Assembly: GCA_017534885.1 (NCBI GenBank)
Contig: JAFXVR010000024.1
Span: forward strand, 20,211 to 84,210
Length of the DNA stretch: 64,000 nucleotides
Direction of reading: 5' to 3'
Source: Clostridia bacterium
GTDB taxonomy: Bacteria > Bacillota > Clostridia > Christensenellales > Aristaeellaceae
Shown: in pieces, positions 1 to 8,648 of the stretch
Layout of the letters: each line of letters opens with the position of its first letter
How positions within the stretch are numbered: position 1 is the stretch's first letter
Notes under the pieces: model-generated
Databases searched by the model: none
What the model saw: only the letters and a program-made list of their open reading frames with translations
Told to the model about the DNA's origin: nothing
Program-made: the position numbers and the translations under genes

Positions 1-1600
1 GCTCGGCCCGGCGGTTGCCCTTCTTGATGGCCGCCTGGGTGGTGTAGGTGCCCCGGTGGCAGGGCACGTAGAGCTCGCCCCGGTACACCGGCAGGTGTCC
101 GTTGTCGCGCTTTTTCAGGTAATCCCCCGGGCTGATCCAGTAGAGCCTGGGTGCACCCTGGAGATCCCGCTGGCGGCGCACCTGCTCCATGTCGTCCCGG
201 GTGGGCCCGCCGCCGCCGTCGCCGTAGCCGAAGGGCAGGTAGAAATCGCAGCTGCCGTCCCGGTCCAGGCGGTCCACCCAGCGTTTGCGCACCGTGGCGG
301 CGTCCACCTGGGTCTCATAGAACATGTGCAGGAAACTGGGAATGGCGGTGCCGTCCAGGCCGCGCCAGAGGAAGGCGTGGTGGGGGAAGGGCTCCGCGTC
401 GTTATAGGACCAGAAGATTTTCTGGGTGGTGAGGCCGGTCATCCCGAAGCCCTTGATGATCTGGGGCAGGGCGGCGCTGTAGCCGAAGGTGTCCGGCAGC
501 CAGGCCACCTTGCTCTCCACCCCGAGGACTTCCCGGAAGTAGCGCAGGCCGTAGAGGAACTGGCGCACCAGGGACTCGCCGCCGGCCAGGTTGGTGTCCG
601 GCTCCACCCACATGCCGCCGTCGGCGATCCACCGGCCCTCGGCGATGGCCGCTTTGATCTCCTCAAACAGCTCCGGATAGTGCTGGCGGCAGAGCTCGTA
701 CTCGGCGCACTGGCTCGCCAGGAAGAGGGCCTCCGGGTATTCCTTCAGCAGACGCAGCTGGGCCGCGAAGGTGCGGGCAGTCTTCCGGCGCGTCTCGTCC
801 ATGGGCCAGAGCCAGGCCAGATCCAGGTGGGAATTGGCCACCACGCCGATGGAGGCGGCAAAGGTGCCGTTGTGGGCGTTGACCAGGGGCGCGATCAGGG
901 CGCGGGCTTCCGCGCAGGCCTGCCTTCTCGCGGGCAGGGGCAGCTCCAGATCCAGCTGATCCAGCAGGCGCGCAAAGCCGGCCTCGAGGGCCTCCCGGAA
1001 GCCGTCGTTGGGATCGAGATAGGCGTGCACATCCCGCAGCACGGTCAGATCGAGCCAGAGCTGATAGGCCTCCTCGTTCCACCAGCCGAAGGTGCTTTTG
1101 CCCATCACCGCCGGGCCTGTGCGGGTGAAGGACACGCCCTCCTCCGGGAATACGGGCCGGCTGGGATGGGCCGGCAGAGGCGTGCCGCCATAGACCTCCA
1201 TGGCGATGGAAAAGTGTTCCCCGCCCTCGGCCTTCAGGCAGACCGTCTGGTCGGACATGTACTGGTGCGGCTGGTCGAGGCGATCCGCCCGGCGCGCGCC
1301 GAAGGGCCTGCCGTCCACAAAGAGGGTGGCCTCACCGCCCGGGTTCAGATCCATCACGACGCGCTCGCCCCGGGCTTCCCCCGGCACGGTGAATTCCCCG
1401 AAGACCCAGGCGTAGTCCCAGGGCTGCCCCCAGACCCTTCCCTCCGGCCAGGGCTCGCGGGGGTGGGCCTCTGCCTCGGCGAGGGTGAGGTCGCCGGGGG
1501 CCAGGAAGCCCTCAAAAGCGATTTCCCCCAGCGGGTGATAGAGGTCGGCCGCTAAGGCGTCGATCACATGGCGAAGCTGTTCCGAAATCTCGTTGATCAT
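1..1600 (-). CDS. Alpha-mannosidase, glycoside hydrolase family 38 (partial, C-terminus beyond window)
   Basis: About 533 N-terminal residues are visible and the frame is still open at base 1, so the gene is cut by the window edge. It should hydrolyse terminal alpha-mannosides. The GH38 zinc-site signature NSHLDLAWLWPMDET is present, followed by LPDTFGYSAALPQI, which carries the expected nucleophilic Asp. An N-terminal beta-sandwich-like part precedes the catalytic domain. Start: ATG at 1600 has AAAGGAG seven bases upstream; an in-frame ATG at 1606 lies too close to that site. It sits 28 bp downstream of another glycosidase gene on the same strand and probably shares its promoter. No secretion signal is seen, so cytoplasmic action on imported oligosaccharides is inferred. 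Confidence 0.93.
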   Translation of the reverse strand, partial: MINEISEQLRHVIDALAADLYHPLGEIAFEGFLAPGDLTLAEAEAHPREPWPEGRVWGQPWDYAWVFGEFTVPGEARGERVVMDLNPGGEATLFVDGRPFGARRADRLDQPHQYMSDQTVCLKAEGGEHFSIAMEVYGGTPLPAHPSRPVFPEEGVSFTRTGPAVMGKSTFGWWNEEAYQLWLDLTVLRDVHAYLDPNDGFREALEAGFARLLDQLDLELPLPARRQACAEARALIAPLVNAHNGTFAASIGVVANSHLDLAWLWPMDETRRKTARTFAAQLRLLKEYPEALFLASQCAEYELCRQHYPELFEEIKAAIAEGRWIADGGMWVEPDTNLAGGESLVRQFLYGLRYFREVLGVESKVAWLPDTFGYSAALPQIIKGFGMTGLTTQKIFWSYNDAEPFPHHAFLWRGLDGTAIPSFLHMFYETQVDAATVRKRWVDRLDRDGSCDFYLPFGYGDGGGGPTRDDMEQVRRQRDLQGAPRLYWISPGDYLKKRDNGHLPVYRGELYVPCHRGTYTTQAAIKKGNRRAE

Positions 1601-1628
1601 GCACATGCTCCTTTGTCGGGTCGTTTCC

Positions 1629-2924
1629 TCAGGTGACACGCAGGCGGATCTCCCTGCCGCGGACGGTGAGGCCGCTCAGCTCCGCGAAGCCCAGCCCCTC
1701 GGGCAGGTAAGGCATTCCCGGGCGGCCGTCTGCCTCCAGGCCGAAGATGCCGCTGAAGACCATGGCCAGCAGGGCGGAGGCGCTCCAGGTCTGGGCGGCG
1801 CAGGAGCGCCAGAGGAGATACTCCCCGCCGCCCTCCTGAATGCCGCCGTAGATGCGCCCATCCTCCGGGTGGTAGATTTCCGCGAACTGCCCGTCCCGCA
1901 CGGCGTGGCCGGCTAAGGCAAAGAGCTCGCGGGAGAAGAGATCGCCCCGCCCGGCCTTCAGCGCGGCTAAGGCCCAGAAGCCCTGAATGTGCGGCCAGAC
2001 GGTGCCCGAGTGCCGCCCATAGCCCGTCTGGCGGTAGGGCTCAAAGGACGGCCACACGCAGGGGACGCCGGCCGGGGTGACGTGGGTGTGCTCCAGGATG
2101 GAGCGGATTTGTTCTTCGTCCGCCACGCCGAAGAGAATGGCGAAGGCGAGGCCCAGGCTCTCCTGGGCGTCACACTCCCCGGCGAGGTAATCGTAGCGCC
2201 CGGCGGCTGGGTTCCAGAAGGCGCGGTTGACGGCGGCCCTCAGCTCCCCGGCGCGGCGGGCCCAGGGATCAGCCTCCTCCCCGAGAGCCTCCGCCATGCG
2301 GGCCAGCGCTTCAAAGGCGTACACATAGGCGCAGTTGGTGGACAGGGCCTTCATGGGAAGTCCGCCGCCCACGGGCGCCCGGAGGTCGGGATGCTCCTCC
2401 GGCCAGCGGAGAACGCCCGAGGAGAGGGAAGGGCTCCGGTACTTCTCCGGGTATGCGGAGACCCCGTCCCCGTAGACCGCGGCGCCCCGGAAGAGACCGT
2501 CCGCCGGGTCGAACTCCTCCGCGAGGCAGATGTCGGCGGTGCGGCGGATCGCGTCAAAGGCGAGGCGGGCAAAGCGGTCATCGCCGGTGACGCGCCAGAG
2601 CCGCTCCGCCCCCAGCGCCCAGATGATCCGATCCCAGTACTGCCCGCCGATGACCGGCCATCCCTCCCGGCGCTCCAGCACGGAAAACAGCGTGTTCCGC
2701 GCCGTCTCCGGGTCGAGGAGGGCGGCGGCGAAATACACGTTGATGGCCGCGTCCCTCGTCCAGGGGGTGGGATAGTCCAGCCCGGCCATGAGGCAGGGGA
2801 CTTCCCGCCCGTCCACCGCCAGATACCGCGTGTTGGTCACCAGCGTGCCCAGGGCCAGGCGAAAAGCGCGCTCCAGCTCCTCGTTTCCGCAGGTGAAGCG
2901 GGGGACGCCTGCAAGGCTGCGCAT
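1629..2924 (-). CDS. Six-hairpin (alpha/alpha)6-barrel glycosidase, GH63/trehalase-like
   Basis: A 431-residue soluble protein without a signal peptide. YPTPWTRDAAINVYFAA near the N-terminus, GGQYWDRIIWALGA and SGTVWPHIQGFWALAALKAG are typical of six-hairpin glycosidases related to GH63 and glycogen-debranching enzymes, with the WTRD aspartate a likely acid/base candidate. The exact substrate cannot be read; pairing with a GH38 mannosidase points to mannose- or glucose-capped oligosaccharides. The ribosome site GAGAGG lies about 10 bases before ATG 2924. First gene of an operon with the mannosidase. Family confidence is good, specificity low. Confidence 0.75.
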   Translation of the reverse strand: MRSLAGVPRFTCGNEELERAFRLALGTLVTNTRYLAVDGREVPCLMAGLDYPTPWTRDAAINVYFAAALLDPETARNTLFSVLERREGWPVIGGQYWDRIIWALGAERLWRVTGDDRFARLAFDAIRRTADICLAEEFDPADGLFRGAAVYGDGVSAYPEKYRSPSLSSGVLRWPEEHPDLRAPVGGGLPMKALSTNCAYVYAFEALARMAEALGEEADPWARRAGELRAAVNRAFWNPAAGRYDYLAGECDAQESLGLAFAILFGVADEEQIRSILEHTHVTPAGVPCVWPSFEPYRQTGYGRHSGTVWPHIQGFWALAALKAGRGDLFSRELFALAGHAVRDGQFAEIYHPEDGRIYGGIQEGGGEYLLWRSCAAQTWSASALLAMVFSGIFGLEADGRPGMPYLPEGLGFAELSGLTVRGREIRLRVT

Positions 2925-3010
2925 GGTTCGTCATCCTCTCCCAAAAACCGAAAAGCCAGTCCGGCCCTCTCCCGGGCGTTGACCGCAGATGGCACATTGT
3001 CGCTGATACC

Positions 3011-3039
3011 ATCATACACCGGGAGAGCCGGACTGGCAA
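3011..3039 (-). promoter_or_regulatory. Sigma-A type promoter for the glycosidase operon
   Basis: On the minus strand TTGCCA, a 17-base spacer and TATGAT lie about 85 bases upstream of the start codon at 2924. Confidence 0.65.
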
Positions 3040-3082
3040 GGGAAATCTTAGCGGGAAATATGCAGAAATTCACAGGGGAAGG

Positions 3083-5188
3083 TCAGTCATAGACCATCTG
3101 GACGGGGGTTCCCTGGAAGGAAGTGGGCGAGACATAGCAGCCGTTGGGAATGTGTACTGTGCCGGACAAACCGGTGCAACCGCTGAAGGTACCTGATCCA
3201 ATATAGAGCAGGCTGGCGGGGAATTCGAGCGAACCCTTCAGGCCGGTGCAGTCGGCAAAGGCAAAGTCGTCGATCCGGATCAGGCCTGAGCCGAAGGAGA
3301 GGCTCTGAAGGCTGGTGCACTCGGTGAAGGCGCGGATGCCGATGCCGGAGAGCGTATCTCCGAATTCAAGCCTACCGGACAGGCTGGTGCACCGGTAGAA
3401 AGCGCTTTCACCAATGGTCTGCAGACTGGCGGGCAGCTTCACGCTTTTGAGCGACCTGCATTCCGAGAAGGCATTGATTTGTATGTTCTGGAGACCTTCG
3501 GGGAGGACGAGCTCAGTGGCGGAGCTGCACGCTTCAAAGCACTGCGATGGGATTTGCGTGATGCCCTCGCCAAGCACGATCTTTTTGATGCTTTCACATC
3601 GCACGAACAGTCCGCTGCGGCCAAAGTTCGGCTGAGCCAGTATGGTCACGGTGCCGTCCAGCTTGCGGCATTCGGCGAAGATGCGGTCTCCTGTGCGGCG
3701 GACGGTGGCGGGAATGGTCACATCTCCGGTGACGTTCAGCCCGCGGAAGGCTTCCTCGCCGATCTCTTCCACCAGGCTGCCCATGCTGAACCTGCCCGTG
3801 AGACCTGTGCAGCCCTTGAAGGCGTACTGGCCGATGTAGGTCACCTTTGCCCCGACGGTCAGCCTGCCGGTGAACCCGCTGCAGTTCTGGTATGCGCTGT
3901 CCCCCACGAAGGTCACGCTGTCGGGAACGATCAGGTCGCCAGTGAAGCCCGCGCAGTTGTAAAAGGCCATCTGATCGATCCGCTCCACTCCGGAGGGGAT
4001 TGTCAGCTTTCCGGTCATGCCCGTGCAGCCGTAGAAGGCTGAGCCGCCGATGACCCTGAGGCTGTCGCCCAGCTTCAGGCCGGTGAAGCCCACATCGTTG
4101 CTGAAGGCCATGGAGCCGATTGTCTGCACGGTGTCAGGGATGACCAGCTCTCCGGTGAAGGAGGTGGAGTAGAAGAAGGCGTAGCTGCCGATCTCCCTCA
4201 GCCTGGAGGGAAGCTTCAGTGTGCCGGAGCAGCCGCAGTTGGTGAAGGCGCTGTCGCCGATCATCACGACTGTGTCCGGGATGACCAGTGTGCCCTTCAG
4301 GCGGCTCCCGTTCTGGAAGGCATTGGGCCCGATGACCGTCAGCGGCCTGCCGTATACGGTTTCCGCAATATGCAGCTCCGTCAGCCCCTGCGTCATGCCG
4401 GTGGCTGTGATCCGCTGGTTGACGATGTTGTAGGTGATACCGTCGATGGTGACCGGCCATTCCTCCCCGGGGCGAGGCTCCACCAGCTCGTCCGAGTAAT
4501 CCTCTTCCAGCATCTGCCAGCCGATGTTCTGCACATCTTGTTCGCCGGTTACCGTATCCCGCACCACGATAAAGATGTTGAACTTCCCGCCGTAGCCGGG
4601 AGTGGCGGCGACGCGCCGCTCGGTGGAATAGAAGAAGTTGACCGGGTTGGATTTTGCGTCGTAGATATTGTAGGCGATGGTCACCGAGCCGCTCTTGCAG
4701 TGAATCTCAGGCCGGTCCACAAAAATGGACTTTTTGTCACCGCTGACCTCGAAGGTGGCCTTGCTTACGGTCAGGCTGTCGCCCAGCGGCCAGGAGAGGG
4801 TCTGCCAGCCGATGTTCTGCACCTTCTGTTCGCCGGTGGCGGTGTCTGTGACCACCACAAACACGTTGAACAGGCCGCCGTAGCCCGGGGTCGCCGCCAC
4901 CCGCTCCTCCAGCGAGTAGAAGTAATTGACCGGATTGGAGTCGCTGTCGTAAATGTTGTAGGCGATCGTGAAATCTTCCGCGCCGGCGATATCCGGCCGG
5001 TCGATGAAGATGGACTGCCTGTCCTCGCTGAGCTCGAAGGACAGTTCCCCCACTTCAAGCGCCTTTGTCTCCTCCGCCAGGGAATCGATTTCCGTCAGCA
5101 GATTGTCCAGCAGCGCCTCCTCGCCTGCAGCGGCGCAGACCATCAGCGCAAACGTCAGAACAGCCAGGACAGAGAACCATCGTTTCAT
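3083..5188 (-). CDS. Secreted BspA-like leucine-rich-repeat protein with two N-terminal beta modules
   Basis: 701 residues. Residues 1-22 form a signal peptide (basic start, hydrophobic core, CAAAGE). Two tandem modules at about 48-134 and 139-227 share IFIDRP/IFVDRP, TIAYNIYDSDSNPVNYFYS-like, RVAATPGYGG and QNIGW motifs. From about residue 270 to the end there are some 15-18 BspA-type LRR_5 repeats of the form IGxxAFxxCxxLxGxLxIP. No sortase or lipobox signal is obvious. Such proteins are surface or secreted binding proteins in gut bacteria; the ligand is unknown. The same module occurs at 34504-36732, 52075-54021 and 62211-64000. The ribosome site AGGAGGTG lies directly upstream of ATG 5188. 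Confidence 0.9.
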   Translation of the reverse strand: MKRWFSVLAVLTFALMVCAAAGEEALLDNLLTEIDSLAEETKALEVGELSFELSEDRQSIFIDRPDIAGAEDFTIAYNIYDSDSNPVNYFYSLEERVAATPGYGGLFNVFVVVTDTATGEQKVQNIGWQTLSWPLGDSLTVSKATFEVSGDKKSIFVDRPEIHCKSGSVTIAYNIYDAKSNPVNFFYSTERRVAATPGYGGKFNIFIVVRDTVTGEQDVQNIGWQMLEEDYSDELVEPRPGEEWPVTIDGITYNIVNQRITATGMTQGLTELHIAETVYGRPLTVIGPNAFQNGSRLKGTLVIPDTVVMIGDSAFTNCGCSGTLKLPSRLREIGSYAFFYSTSFTGELVIPDTVQTIGSMAFSNDVGFTGLKLGDSLRVIGGSAFYGCTGMTGKLTIPSGVERIDQMAFYNCAGFTGDLIVPDSVTFVGDSAYQNCSGFTGRLTVGAKVTYIGQYAFKGCTGLTGRFSMGSLVEEIGEEAFRGLNVTGDVTIPATVRRTGDRIFAECRKLDGTVTILAQPNFGRSGLFVRCESIKKIVLGEGITQIPSQCFEACSSATELVLPEGLQNIQINAFSECRSLKSVKLPASLQTIGESAFYRCTSLSGRLEFGDTLSGIGIRAFTECTSLQSLSFGSGLIRIDDFAFADCTGLKGSLEFPASLLYIGSGTFSGCTGLSGTVHIPNGCYVSPTSFQGTPVQMVYD

Positions 5189-5340
5189 GTGAAGACACCT
5201 CCTGCCTTGTTATGTAAATGTCGGACAATGCGCCTGTTCCCAACTGCATCATACACCATGACAGGGGAAAAAGAAAGAGACAGATGAAATTCCGGCCCTA
5301 AAAACAAAACAAAGAAGGCTGAACGGCGGATACGGCGACG

Positions 5341-5373
5341 AAAAAAAGGGCCGGCATTCACAAACCGGTCCTT
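5341..5373 (-). terminator. Intrinsic terminator after the metallo-hydrolase gene
   Basis: Minus-strand stem AAGGACCGG / CCGGCCCTT (one mismatch) with a 10-base loop followed by a run of seven T. It ends the 7240-to-5400 transcription unit. Confidence 0.8.
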
Positions 5374-5399
5374 GTGAGGTGCGGGATCACGGTCAGCCT

Positions 5400-5969
5400 T
5401 CACCCATGCCCCCCTAAAATCCGCCGTGTCCGCAGCAGGGGGTTCAGCTTGCGCAGGGAGGCCTGGAGCTGTTTTTCGCTGCCGCCGGGGAGGTCGGTGC
5501 GGCCGATGCCGCCGTTCATCACGGTGTCTCCGGTGAAGAGCAGGTCTTCCACCTCAAAGCAGACGCCGCCGGGGGTGTGGCCGGGGGTGTGGTGGACGGT
5601 GAAGCGCAGGCCCGCGGCCTCGATGGTGTCGCCGCCGCGGAAGGTGTGCGCTGGGTGGGCGACGGTCATCTCATCGCCCAGGAGCCAGCCCGCGTTCAGC
5701 AGGGGATCGGTCAGCATGGGCGCGTCAGCCTCGTGAATCCACACCTCGGTGCCCGGCTCGCAGAGGGCGTCCACCGCGCCGGTGTGGTCAAAATGCCCGT
5801 GGGTCAGCAGGATGGCCGCGATCTTCCGCCCTCCGCAGGCGGCCCGGATGCGTCCGGCCTCCCCGCCGGGGTCAATCACGGCACAGTCGTCCCGGCCGGG
5901 CGCGGAGAGGATATAGCAATTGGCCTGCACCGGCCCCACGGCCAGGCGCTTCAGCATGCATTCCCCCAT
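5400..5969 (-). CDS. MBL-fold metallo-hydrolase (glyoxalase II-like)
   Basis: 189 residues of the metallo-beta-lactamase fold. The dinuclear metal motif THGHFDH is present, followed by HTPGHTPGG and LFTGDTVM, all characteristic of the glyoxalase II/YcbL-type hydrolases. These proteins hydrolyse thioesters or related bonds in the cytoplasm. The protein ends at GGHG, whereas family members usually continue roughly 15 residues past the final GHG; the C-terminus is therefore short. The start at 5969 has GAGGG upstream; ATG 5957 (MLKRLAVG) is an alternative. It lies 9 bp after the M15-like gene, so the two are co-transcribed. Confidence 0.88.
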   Translation of the reverse strand: MGECMLKRLAVGPVQANCYILSAPGRDDCAVIDPGGEAGRIRAACGGRKIAAILLTHGHFDHTGAVDALCEPGTEVWIHEADAPMLTDPLLNAGWLLGDEMTVAHPAHTFRGGDTIEAAGLRFTVHHTPGHTPGGVCFEVEDLLFTGDTVMNGGIGRTDLPGGSEKQLQASLRKLNPLLRTRRILGGHG

Positions 5970-5978
5970 GGCGCGCCC

Positions 5979-7124
5979 TCAGTATTCAAACACGGTGACG
6001 GCAAAGCCCATGTTGTCCAGGGAGGTGATGGTGTTCCTGACCTCACCCTTGCCGGTCAGCGTCACGTCAAAGGGATCCGCGTCGCCCACGTACTGCCGCA
6101 CGATCTCATAGCGCAGCACGCCGTCCTCAAACACGGCGATATGGGGATGCTCGGCCAGGTACTCGATGTACTCCTCCAGGCACAGGTCCAGGGCGTGCAT
6201 GACCGCCGCGTTGCCCGCGCCCACATAGCGGTAGGCCCTCAGCTTCACGGACACGCCGGTCTTGTAGCTCTTGTCCTCGGTGCCCGCGGTGGGATAGTCC
6301 GCCAGAGGGAAGCGGAAGACCAGACCGTACTTCCAGGCGTTCTCGTGGAAGAAGAGGCCCTCGTCGGAGGTAAAGAAATGGCTGTTCTTGTTGTTGACCT
6401 CGCTGTCGCCGTTCTTGTACAGGCGGATGGTGAAGGTCAGGCCGGTGTTGAACTCGCTGGTGCCGGGATAGTTGACGTCCTTCTTGGCTCGGTCGATCAG
6501 CGCGTCGCCGGAATAGGAATTCTTGTACTTGTCCACCGCCTTCTGGAAGAGGGCGTTCTGGTCGTCATAGGAGCGGTAGCCCTCGTCGCACATGTAATAC
6601 TCAAAGAGCTTCTGCACCTTGGCGGTGGTCACCAGGGACAGCAGCGCGTCCGAGGCGGCGGGCAGGAGGCGCGGCCGGCTGGAGGACACGGGCACCTGGC
6701 CGTTGGTGGCGTTGCGCACCAGCTGGATGTTCTCCTCGGAGAAGTCCTCGGGCCGGGAATGCCATTCGTTGACCAGCAGCATGCCGTTGTACAGGGCGTC
6801 CTGGCGGTAGGTGGGCTGAGTGTAGGGCTCCTCCAGCGGGTAGGCCGTCAGGTCCAGCACCTCCCAGCCACTGCCCGAGGGCTCGGGCCAGGCCAGGTTG
6901 GCTCCGGTGGCGTTGCGCGCCTGGAAGGCCGCCAGCTCCTGACTGTAGGCAGCGTCGGCAGCCTGGTTGGCGGCCTGGACTTCCTGCTGCATGACGGCCA
7001 GACGGTCGTCTGACTGCTGCTGAAGATACCGCGCGCCATACCAGCCGCCCCCGGCCAATGCCGCCAGGATCAGCGTCCATACCAAAACCGTGACAAACGG
7101 ATCGCGTTTGCGCTTCTTGCTCAT
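5979..7124 (-). CDS. Membrane-anchored M15B (VanY-type) carboxypeptidase homologue lacking zinc ligands
   Basis: 381 residues with a cytoplasmic basic N-terminus, one membrane helix (about 11-27), a coiled stretch (about 35-70) and an extracytoplasmic domain. The D-Ala-D-Ala carboxypeptidase framework is clear: EGYRSYDDQNALF (181-193), YPGTSEFNTGLTFT (219-232), WKYGLVFRFP and RYVG (299-302) followed by LEEYIEYL. However, the zinc motif SxHxxGxxxD reads SEFNTGLTFT, with Phe225 for His and Thr232 for Asp, and the EPWH-type motif before RYVG is replaced by KLRAY. Catalysis by the family mechanism is therefore unlikely; a binding or regulatory wall function is inferred. It overlaps a possible 39-codon ORF upstream by 4 bases. 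Confidence 0.82.
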   Translation of the reverse strand: MSKKRKRDPFVTVLVWTLILAALAGGGWYGARYLQQQSDDRLAVMQQEVQAANQAADAAYSQELAAFQARNATGANLAWPEPSGSGWEVLDLTAYPLEEPYTQPTYRQDALYNGMLLVNEWHSRPEDFSEENIQLVRNATNGQVPVSSSRPRLLPAASDALLSLVTTAKVQKLFEYYMCDEGYRSYDDQNALFQKAVDKYKNSYSGDALIDRAKKDVNYPGTSEFNTGLTFTIRLYKNGDSEVNNKNSHFFTSDEGLFFHENAWKYGLVFRFPLADYPTAGTEDKSYKTGVSVKLRAYRYVGAGNAAVMHALDLCLEEYIEYLAEHPHIAVFEDGVLRYEIVRQYVGDADPFDVTLTGKGEVRNTITSLDNMGFAVTVFEY

Positions 7125-7240
7125 GTCGATTCCCTGCCTTTCGCAGTGCTGCGCCGCTTTTTCCGCCCGGCGTCAGGCGGCTGAAGGCCCATTTGCTCCA
7201 TTTGGGCATAGGTACAGGTCTTCAAAAAGCTATTCGACAT
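7121..7240 (-). CDS. Possible 39-residue ORF coupled to the M15-like gene
   Basis: The frame MSNSFLKTCTYAQMEQM to GREST ends in ATGA overlapping the start of the M15-like gene, which is a typical translational-coupling arrangement. It is rich in Lys/Arg near the end. The ribosome site is poor (AGGAAAA 11-12 bases away) and no family is recognised. It may only be the leader of the downstream gene. Confidence 0.3.
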   Translation of the reverse strand: MSNSFLKTCTYAQMEQMGLQPPDAGRKKRRSTAKGREST

Positions 7241-7338
7241 GATTATGACATTTTCCTGCTTGTTTTGAAAGAAAATTGTAATGATTTTGGCGGAGGCGGC
7301 GGAGCGCAGGAAAGTTTGCCAAATAATCATCAAACCCC

Positions 7339-7367
7339 TTGAAAAAAGGCGGGAAAACGGATACAAT
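7339..7367 (+). promoter_or_regulatory. Promoter of gap
   Basis: TTGAAA, 17-base spacer, TACAAT, about 45 bases before the gap start codon. Confidence 0.75.
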
Positions 7368-7413
7368 AGAGGCGCAGGGGAACAACCCCCGGACAAGACA
7401 GGAGGAGATTCCA

Positions 7414-8484
7414 ATGGCTGTACGTGTTGCGATCAATGGTTTCGGCCGCATCGGCCGTCTGGCGTTCCGTCAGATGTTCAACGCCCCCGGGTATGAAATC
7501 GTGGCCATCAATGACCTGACCAGCCCCGCCATGCTGGCGCACCTGCTCAAGTATGACACCGCCCAGAAGGGCTACTGCGGCGTGATCGGCGAGAACAAGC
7601 ACACCGTGGAGAGCAAGGAGCCCGTGTTCGAGGAAGACGGCAAGACCGTGAAGGTTCCCGGCTCCATCACCGTGGACGGCAAGGAAATCACCATCTATGC
7701 CGAGCCCAAGGCGGCCAACCTGCCCTGGAAGGCCCTGGATGTGGACGTGGTGCTGGAGTGCACCGGCTTCTACACCTCCAAGGCGAAGAGCCAGGCCCAC
7801 ATCGACGCCGGCGCCAAGAAGGTCGTCATTTCCGCCCCGGCCGGCAACGATCTGCCCACCATCGTCTACAACGTGAACAACGAAGTGCTGAAGGCTGACG
7901 ATACCATCATCTCCGCCGCCTCCTGCACCACCAACTGCCTGGCGCCCATGGCGAAGGCGCTGAACGACGCCTTCCCGATCGTCAGCGGCATCATGACCAC
8001 CGTGCACGCCTACACCGGCGACCAGATGATCCTGGACGGCCCCCACCGCAAGGGCGACCTGCAGCGTGCCCGGGCCGGCGCGGCCAACATCGTGCCCAAC
8101 TCCACCGGCGCCGCCAAGGCTATCGGCCTGGTCATCCCCGAGCTGAACGGCAAGCTGATCGGCTCTGCCCAGCGCGTGCCCGTGCCCACCGGCTCCACCA
8201 CCATCCTGGTGGCCGTCGTCAAGGGCAAGGACATCACCAAGGACGCCATCAACGCCGCCATGAAGGCCCAGGCCTCCGAGTCCTTCGGCTACACCACCGA
8301 GAAGCTGGTCTCCAGCGACATCATCGGCATGACCTACGGCTCCCTGTTCGACGCCAACCAGACCATGGTCACCAAGATCGACGACGACACCTATCAGGTG
8401 CAGGTCGTGGCCTGGTACGACAACGAGAACAGCTACACCAGCCAGATGGTCAGGACCATCAAGTACTTCGCGGAGCTGAAGTAA
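7414..8484 (+). CDS. gap: Glyceraldehyde-3-phosphate dehydrogenase, type I
   Basis: 356 residues. It oxidises glyceraldehyde 3-phosphate to 1,3-bisphosphoglycerate with NAD+ and phosphate in glycolysis. The Rossmann start [17 protein letters not shown], catalytic-cysteine motif [12 protein letters not shown], the HAYTGDQ and [17 protein letters not shown] segments and the [12 protein letters not shown] end are all present. GGAGGAG at 7401-7407 decides the ATG at 7414. The protein is about 20 residues longer than the usual 335, with extra residues around [18 protein letters not shown]. The last 20 codons overlap attL: an integrated element begins directly after the stop codon, and its copy of the gap end keeps the gene intact. 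Confidence 0.97.
   Translation: MAVRVAINGFGRIGRLAFRQMFNAPGYEIVAINDLTSPAMLAHLLKYDTAQKGYCGVIGENKHTVESKEPVFEEDGKTVKVPGSITVDGKEITIYAEPKAANLPWKALDVDVVLECTGFYTSKAKSQAHIDAGAKKVVISAPAGNDLPTIVYNVNNEVLKADDTIISAASCTTNCLAPMAKALNDAFPIVSGIMTTVHAYTGDQMILDGPHRKGDLQRARAGAANIVPNSTGAAKAIGLVIPELNGKLIGSAQRVPVPTGSTTILVAVVKGKDITKDAINAAMKAQASESFGYTTEKLVSSDIIGMTYGSLFDANQTMVTKIDDDTYQVQVVAWYDNENSYTSQMVRTIKYFAELK
8424..8484 (+). repeat. attL: 61-bp 3' end of gap, duplicated at 27244-27304
   Basis: 58 of 61 bases match the copy at 27244-27304. The first 27 bases are identical. The three differences (AGG/CGC, GAG/GAA) are synonymous in the gap frame. The repeat flanks a region carrying an integrase gene immediately inside this end. 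Confidence 0.9.
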
Positions 8485-8604
8485 TTGATGCGTACGGGGT
8501 TGCGGGATTTCGCGGAAGCGGATGAACGCGGCCGGGTGTGAAAAATGTCAAAACACTGGTATAAACTGAACCAAGCGTTCAGCGGATGACTGGGATAGAC
8601 GTTT

Positions 8605-8646
8605 CCCCGCTTTCTTGTCAGGAAACTGTAAAGAAAGTGGGGTTTT
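8605..8646 (+). terminator. Terminator-like hairpin covering the integrase ribosome site
   Basis: CCCCGCTTTCTT (8605-8616) pairs with AAGAAAGTGGGG (8631-8642) over 12 bp with one G-T pair, then TTTT, then the integrase ATG at 8649. It could end gap transcripts and also hide the integrase ribosome site. Confidence 0.65.
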
Positions 8647-8648
8647 CT

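Noticed and set aside
115..1555. Long open frames antisense to the mannosidase and other host genes
   Set aside because: Such frames are common opposite G+C-rich genes; the minus-strand product here has clear GH38 motifs.
7339..7413. Longer N-terminus for GAPDH
   Set aside because: The extension would begin at the promoter -35 and has no ribosome site; GGAGGAG supports ATG 7414.
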